From Clostridia bacterium (GTDB lineage: Bacteria; Bacillota; Clostridia; Monoglobales; Monoglobaceae): DNA of 64,000 nucleotides. A program made the translations under genes and the position numbers. This document shows, piece after piece, positions 61,228-64,000 of the stretch. Positions within the stretch are counted from its first letter, which is position 1, and every line of letters begins with the position of its first letter. The notes under the pieces were generated by a model. It was not told where the DNA came from. It saw nothing but the letters and a program-made list of their open reading frames with translations, and searched no databases. The stretch is from positions 20,828 to 84,827 of the forward strand of contig JAGAUW010000018.1 of assembly GCA_017620615.1 (NCBI GenBank). Direction: 5' to 3'.

Positions 61228-62190
61228 ATGTCAAATTCACAATCACGCAAATGGACCCTGGTAATAAACAATCCGCTTGAATGTGAGTTTACACACGAGC
61301 GGATATGCGAAATATTGATGAAGTTTTTTCCTGACTATTTCTGTTTAGCGGATGAGATTGCAAAAACCGGAACCTTTCATACACATATTTTTATATACTC
61401 CCACTCTCCTATCAGATTTAACACAATCAAAAACCGTTTTCCTATTGCACATATTGAAAAAGCATTGGGAAGTGCAAAGGATAACAGAGATTACATATTA
61501 AAATCAGGAAAATGGGAAAATGATGAAAAGTCTGAAACAAGTGTTGAAGGGAGCTTTTACGAATACGGAACCTTGCCAAAGGAACGAGATGAAAACAATC
61601 CTAAAATGAGTAAGCTGCTTGAAAACATCCGTGACGGAAAACAAACAACAGAGATCATAGACGATGCTCCCGAATTTGCTTTTCGAATTCGTGATATTGA
61701 TGCTCTCCGTCAGGTTTTGAATTCAGAAAAATATTTGTGCGAAAACAGAGATTTGTATGTAACATATATTTTTGGTGCAAGCGGAACAGGAAAAACAAGA
61801 AGCATATATCAAAAGCATAATGCCAAAGACATTTGCAGAATAACAAATTATCGCGTAGGTAAAGGAATAAATTTTGACGGATATACAAATCAGGGGGTTT
61901 TGGTGTTTGAGGAATTTAATTCACAGATACCCATTGAAGAAATGCTTAACTATCTTGATATTTATCCCCTGAGCCTACCTGCAAGATATACAGATAGAAC
62001 AGCATGTTACAAAACAGTGTATATTACATCAAATATTCCTCTTTCAGAGCAGTACAAAAAAGTACAAAAAGAAAGGCCCGAAACATGGAATGCATTTTTG
62101 AGAAGAATACACAAGGTTTTGGAATATAAGAAAGACGGAGCGATTATAGAAAGGAGTGCAGACTTATGGACAACAACGAAAAATTCTTAA
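61228..62190 (+). CDS. rep: CRESS-like replication initiator Rep (HUH endonuclease + SF3 helicase)
   Basis: The 320-residue protein has the full CRESS-DNA virus Rep layout. Endonuclease motif I is WTLVINNP (9-16), motif II has the metal-binding pair HTH (51-53) in FHTHIFIY, and motif III is DYILK with Tyr 89 and Lys 92. The superfamily 3 helicase follows: Walker A GASGTGKT (183-190), Walker B VLVFEEF (224-230), motif C VYITSN (264-269). It would nick the adjacent origin and start rolling-circle replication of the excised element. AAAGGAGG before the ATG. Bacterial relatives are known from some plasmids and integrated elements. It overlaps the FtsK-type gene by 25 bases. Confidence 0.92.
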   Translation: MSNSQSRKWTLVINNPLECEFTHERICEILMKFFPDYFCLADEIAKTGTFHTHIFIYSHSPIRFNTIKNRFPIAHIEKALGSAKDNRDYILKSGKWENDEKSETSVEGSFYEYGTLPKERDENNPKMSKLLENIRDGKQTTEIIDDAPEFAFRIRDIDALRQVLNSEKYLCENRDLYVTYIFGASGTGKTRSIYQKHNAKDICRITNYRVGKGINFDGYTNQGVLVFEEFNSQIPIEEMLNYLDIYPLSLPARYTDRTACYKTVYITSNIPLSEQYKKVQKERPETWNAFLRRIHKVLEYKKDGAIIERSADLWTTTKNS

Positions 62191-63476
62191 TTCAAAGAAA
62201 AACAAGACTAAGATATCAGTGGTTAAGATTTAAAACAGGATTTTGCGGTTTATTTACCAATTGGATTAAAGCTTTGATAGCGGTAACATATATACTGTTT
62301 GTGGTTTTGTTCTGGCAGTTCAAGGAAAGCATCATTTACATAAACAATGAGGATATCTTTGGAGCAGCCAACAAGATAACAGTTGAGTTGGCATTTCCGA
62401 TTATATTTATCGCTTTATTTGCAGCCTTAATCATATTTCTTGGCACACCATTTGGAGCAAAAGAAATAAATGAACGATTGCTTAGAACCGGGCTTGTAAA
62501 TCACGCAGGCGAAACACCGCTTTTAATCCAAAAAAGCTATGATAAGTCAAATTGCGTAACCACAATGGAGTTTGAATCCAATGGCATTCCTTTATGCGAT
62601 TGGGAGAATAACAAGGAAAACATTGAAACGATTTTAAATGTGTATATTGATGAGATTAAACAGGGCAAACGAAGAAACAGAATTATATTAAATACAGTTT
62701 CGGGAGATATTCAAATTCCGTGGGCAGTAGATTGGAAAGATGAATACTTAAGAAACAAGGATTTTGAAATTATTTTAGGAAGAGGTTTGCTTAAGGATAT
62801 ATCCGTTGATCTGAATAAAATCCCGCACATTTTAATTGGTGGCTCCACGGGTTCAGGAAAAAGTTTTTTGCTTAAGCATTTGCTTTTACAATGTTTTAAA
62901 AAAGGTGCAGAGGTTCATATAGCAGACTTTAAGGGTGGAGTTGACTTCTATAGAAAATGGCGTGAAAAATGCACATTCATTATGGATAAAACCAAGCTGT
63001 TGGAAGATCTTGAAAACTTAATCAACGAACTTGAAAGAAGAAAGAAAATATTAACAGAGACTTCTTGTTCAAACATCAAAGTTTATAACGGGCTATTTCT
63101 TTATGCTGGATTAAAGCGTATTATTTTTGCTTGTGATGAGGTCGCAGAGCTTTTAGATAAAACCGGACTTTCCAAAGAGGATAAGGAACTTATATCACAA
63201 ATTGAAAACAAGATTTCCATTATTGCAAGACAAGGCAGAGCTTTTGGAATACATCTTATCCTTGCAACACAAAGACCTGATGCAAATATCCTGCCCGGAC
63301 AAATCCGAAACAATATTGATTACAGAGTGTGCGGAAGAGCTGACACAGTATTGTCACAGATTATTCTCGACAACACGAAAGCAGCAGACGAAATTCCAAA
63401 ACACACACAGGGCAGATTCATTACCCATGACGGTCAAATATTCCAAGGGTATATGTATGATGAAGCATCATTATAA
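62166..63476 (+). CDS. FtsK/SpoIIIE-type DNA translocase (TcpA-like coupling protein)
   Basis: The 436-residue protein has two N-terminal membrane helices (about 34-52 and 73-93), then an FtsK domain with Walker A GGSTGSGKS, ADFKGGVDF, Walker B IIFACDE and the RecA-like ATQRPDA region. Proteins of this size and layout (Orf21/TcpA of the Tn916 group) move single-stranded or circular DNA to a transfer channel. Here it is coupled to Rep, so DNA made by rolling-circle replication may be its cargo. AAAGGAG precedes the ATG. Confidence 0.92.
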   Translation: MDNNEKFLIQRKTRLRYQWLRFKTGFCGLFTNWIKALIAVTYILFVVLFWQFKESIIYINNEDIFGAANKITVELAFPIIFIALFAALIIFLGTPFGAKEINERLLRTGLVNHAGETPLLIQKSYDKSNCVTTMEFESNGIPLCDWENNKENIETILNVYIDEIKQGKRRNRIILNTVSGDIQIPWAVDWKDEYLRNKDFEIILGRGLLKDISVDLNKIPHILIGGSTGSGKSFLLKHLLLQCFKKGAEVHIADFKGGVDFYRKWREKCTFIMDKTKLLEDLENLINELERRKKILTETSCSNIKVYNGLFLYAGLKRIIFACDEVAELLDKTGLSKEDKELISQIENKISIIARQGRAFGIHLILATQRPDANILPGQIRNNIDYRVCGRADTVLSQIILDNTKAADEIPKHTQGRFITHDGQIFQGYMYDEASL

Positions 63477-63509
63477 CTGATATCTTAAGTCGGCGAAAGG
63501 AGCGCCGAT

Positions 63510-63662
63510 ATGGCAGAAAAGAAAATAAAAATACCACAATATGAAATTGAAGCTTTAGCTCGCTGTTTTCTTCCTGACATATTGGCGTTCTATGAATCCG
63601 AGAAAGGTCAGAAAGAATCAGACGAGTTGGAAGAAGCAAAGCAAAAAGAGGTAGCCGGATGA
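63510..63662 (+). CDS. 50-residue small protein after the translocase gene
   Basis: ATG 63510 follows AAAGGAGCG. The product (AEKKIKIPQYEIEALARCFLPDILAFYES...) has one amphipathic helix and a charged, Glu/Lys-rich end. Similar very small genes often follow FtsK-type genes in clostridial elements. The ribosome site is in the loop of a CGGCG/CGCCG hairpin (63491-63507), which may limit translation. Function unknown. Confidence 0.72.
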   Translation: MAEKKIKIPQYEIEALARCFLPDILAFYESEKGQKESDELEEAKQKEVAG

Positions 63663-63694
63663 CTACCTCTTAAATCTTTTTATAAAGAAAAAAC

Positions 63695-63744
63695 AAATCC
63701 GAATGTTTCTCCTATAAGGAAAAAGTTCGGATTTGCTTTCTTTG
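63695..63744. terminator. Terminator between the element and the tRNA array
   Basis: AAATCCGAA (63695-63703) and TTCGGATTT (63726-63734) enclose an inner TCC/GGA pair, with a T-rich tail on the plus strand and TTGTTTTTTC on the minus strand. It can end both the element transcript and the tRNA transcript. Confidence 0.8.
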
Positions 63745-63818
63745 GTGATCCATCCGCGATTCGAACGCGGGACACCTTGATTAAAAGTCAAGTGCTCTGC
63801 CAACTGAGCTAATGGACC
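63743..63818 (-). tRNA. tRNA-Lys (TTT anticodon)
   Basis: On the minus strand GGTCCAT pairs with ATGGATC in the acceptor stem (one G-U), followed by ACCA. The anticodon stem-loop is CTTGA-CTTTTAA-TCAAG with TTT in the middle, and the T loop GTTCGAATC is intact. CCA is encoded. 76 bases. Confidence 0.96.
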
Positions 63819-63838
63819 ATATTAAGTTTAAAAAAGTG

Positions 63839-63915
63839 TGGCTGGGCTGGCAGGACTCGAACCTACGAAATGCCAGAGTCAAAGTCTGGTGCCTTACCGA
63901 CTTGGCTACAGCCCA
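63839..63915 (-). tRNA. tRNA-Gln (TTG anticodon)
   Basis: On the minus strand TGGGCTG pairs with CAGCCCA, discriminator G and encoded CCA. The anticodon stem-loop is CCAGA-CTTTGAC-TCTGG with TTG. T arm GTAGG-TTCGAGT-CCTGC. 77 bases. Confidence 0.96.
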
Positions 63916-63980
63916 ATATATAACCTTTGACAATCTTGTCCGCTGCCAACATGAGCTTTTAATAAACTCATATAAAAAAG

Positions 63981-64000
63981 TGGGGTGGATAGACGGATTC
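63981..64000 (-). tRNA. 3' end of a tRNA, probably tRNA-His, partial
   Basis: The minus strand ends in TATCCAC + C + CCA, after the right half of a T arm (GAAT CCGTC). A C discriminator followed by CCA, with the unusual stem end CCAC, is typical of tRNA-His. The rest of the gene lies beyond the window. Confidence 0.7.

Larger units (their letters stand above)
48085..63694. mobile_element. Integrative mobile element with serine recombinase, CRESS-like Rep and FtsK-type translocase
   Basis: The interval runs from a large serine recombinase at its left end to a Rep-FtsK module at its right end, with two cargo operons between. It is clearly richer in A+T than the housekeeping genes to the left. 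It lies between the DUF4838 gene and a tRNA array. The gene set (integrase, replication initiator with origin, FtsK/TcpA-like coupling ATPase, no type IV secretion genes) fits an integrative mobilizable element rather than a full conjugative one. Ends are approximate: I could not find convincing attachment-site repeats, and the true borders may lie up to a hundred bases away. Confidence 0.75.

Noticed and set aside
47990..63700. Shared ACAAATC near both ends of the element as an attachment-site core
   Set aside because: Seven A/T-rich bases are expected by chance over these stretches, and the flanking bases do not match.

Overview
The window looks like a chromosomal contig of an uncultured, low-GC Gram-positive bacterium of the class Clostridia. 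The reasons are the gene order of the division/cell-wall cluster, the ctsR-mcsA-mcsB-clpC operon, the ylxM-ffh-rpsP-khpA-rimM-trmD operon, the nadD-yqeK-LCP-rsfS-leuS run, AGGAGG-type ribosome binding sites, and a MurE with the DNPR motif typical of meso-diaminopimelate peptidoglycan. I cannot name a genus.

Region by region. 1-12190: peptidoglycan and division cluster (end of a PASTA penicillin-binding protein, murE, murF, mraY, ftsW, murG, murA, divIB, a DUF881 gene, sbp, ftsZ), then secG. No murD lies between mraY and ftsW and no ftsA before ftsZ. divIB ends at an amber codon followed by 34 more in-frame codons. 12250-16090: an RNase R-like protein lacking its N-terminal RNA-binding domains, a FabG-type reductase and an amidohydrolase. 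16092-20640: the CtsR-controlled protein quality-control operon on the minus strand. 20670-28940: azlCD, malic enzyme, a zinc/manganese ABC transporter, an M16 peptidase pair and lgt. 28917-32872: signal recognition and ribosome maturation genes, with a strongly structured stretch before rimM. 32990-43450: a zinc-ribbon membrane protein, nadD, yqeK, an LCP-family cell-wall ligase, rsfS, leuS, an HD hydrolase, nadE and rnmV. 43620-47980: an OPT transporter with a PqqD-like gene, and a DUF4838 protein on the minus strand.

From about 48.1 to 63.7 kb the sequence is visibly richer in A+T and gene content changes: this is an integrative mobile element. A large serine recombinase sits at its left end. 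Its right end carries a replication and transfer module: a frameshifted HTH regulator, a conserved small protein, a stem-loop origin whose loop contains TAGTATTAC, a Rep protein built like those of CRESS-DNA viruses (HUH nuclease plus SF3 helicase), an FtsK/TcpA-type translocase and a 50-residue protein. Beyond it lie tRNA-Lys, tRNA-Gln and the end of a probable tRNA-His.

The element carries two cargo modules. The first (minus strand, 54423 to 49621) is a tightly packed eight-gene operon: an AAA15-type ATPase, an RloB-family protein (together resembling AbiL/RloAB anti-phage pairs), four consecutive small winged-helix proteins sharing one motif, a PD-(D/E)XK nuclease-like protein, and a two-helix membrane protein. 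I recognise the first two families but not the eight-gene assembly, which is the best candidate here for an undescribed defence system. The second (plus strand, 54650-59635) is a BlaI/M56-type sensor-repressor module: repressor with repeated operators, a metallopeptidase that stops just after its catalytic domain, two membrane proteins sharing a nearly identical N-terminal segment, and a secreted, membrane-anchored protein.
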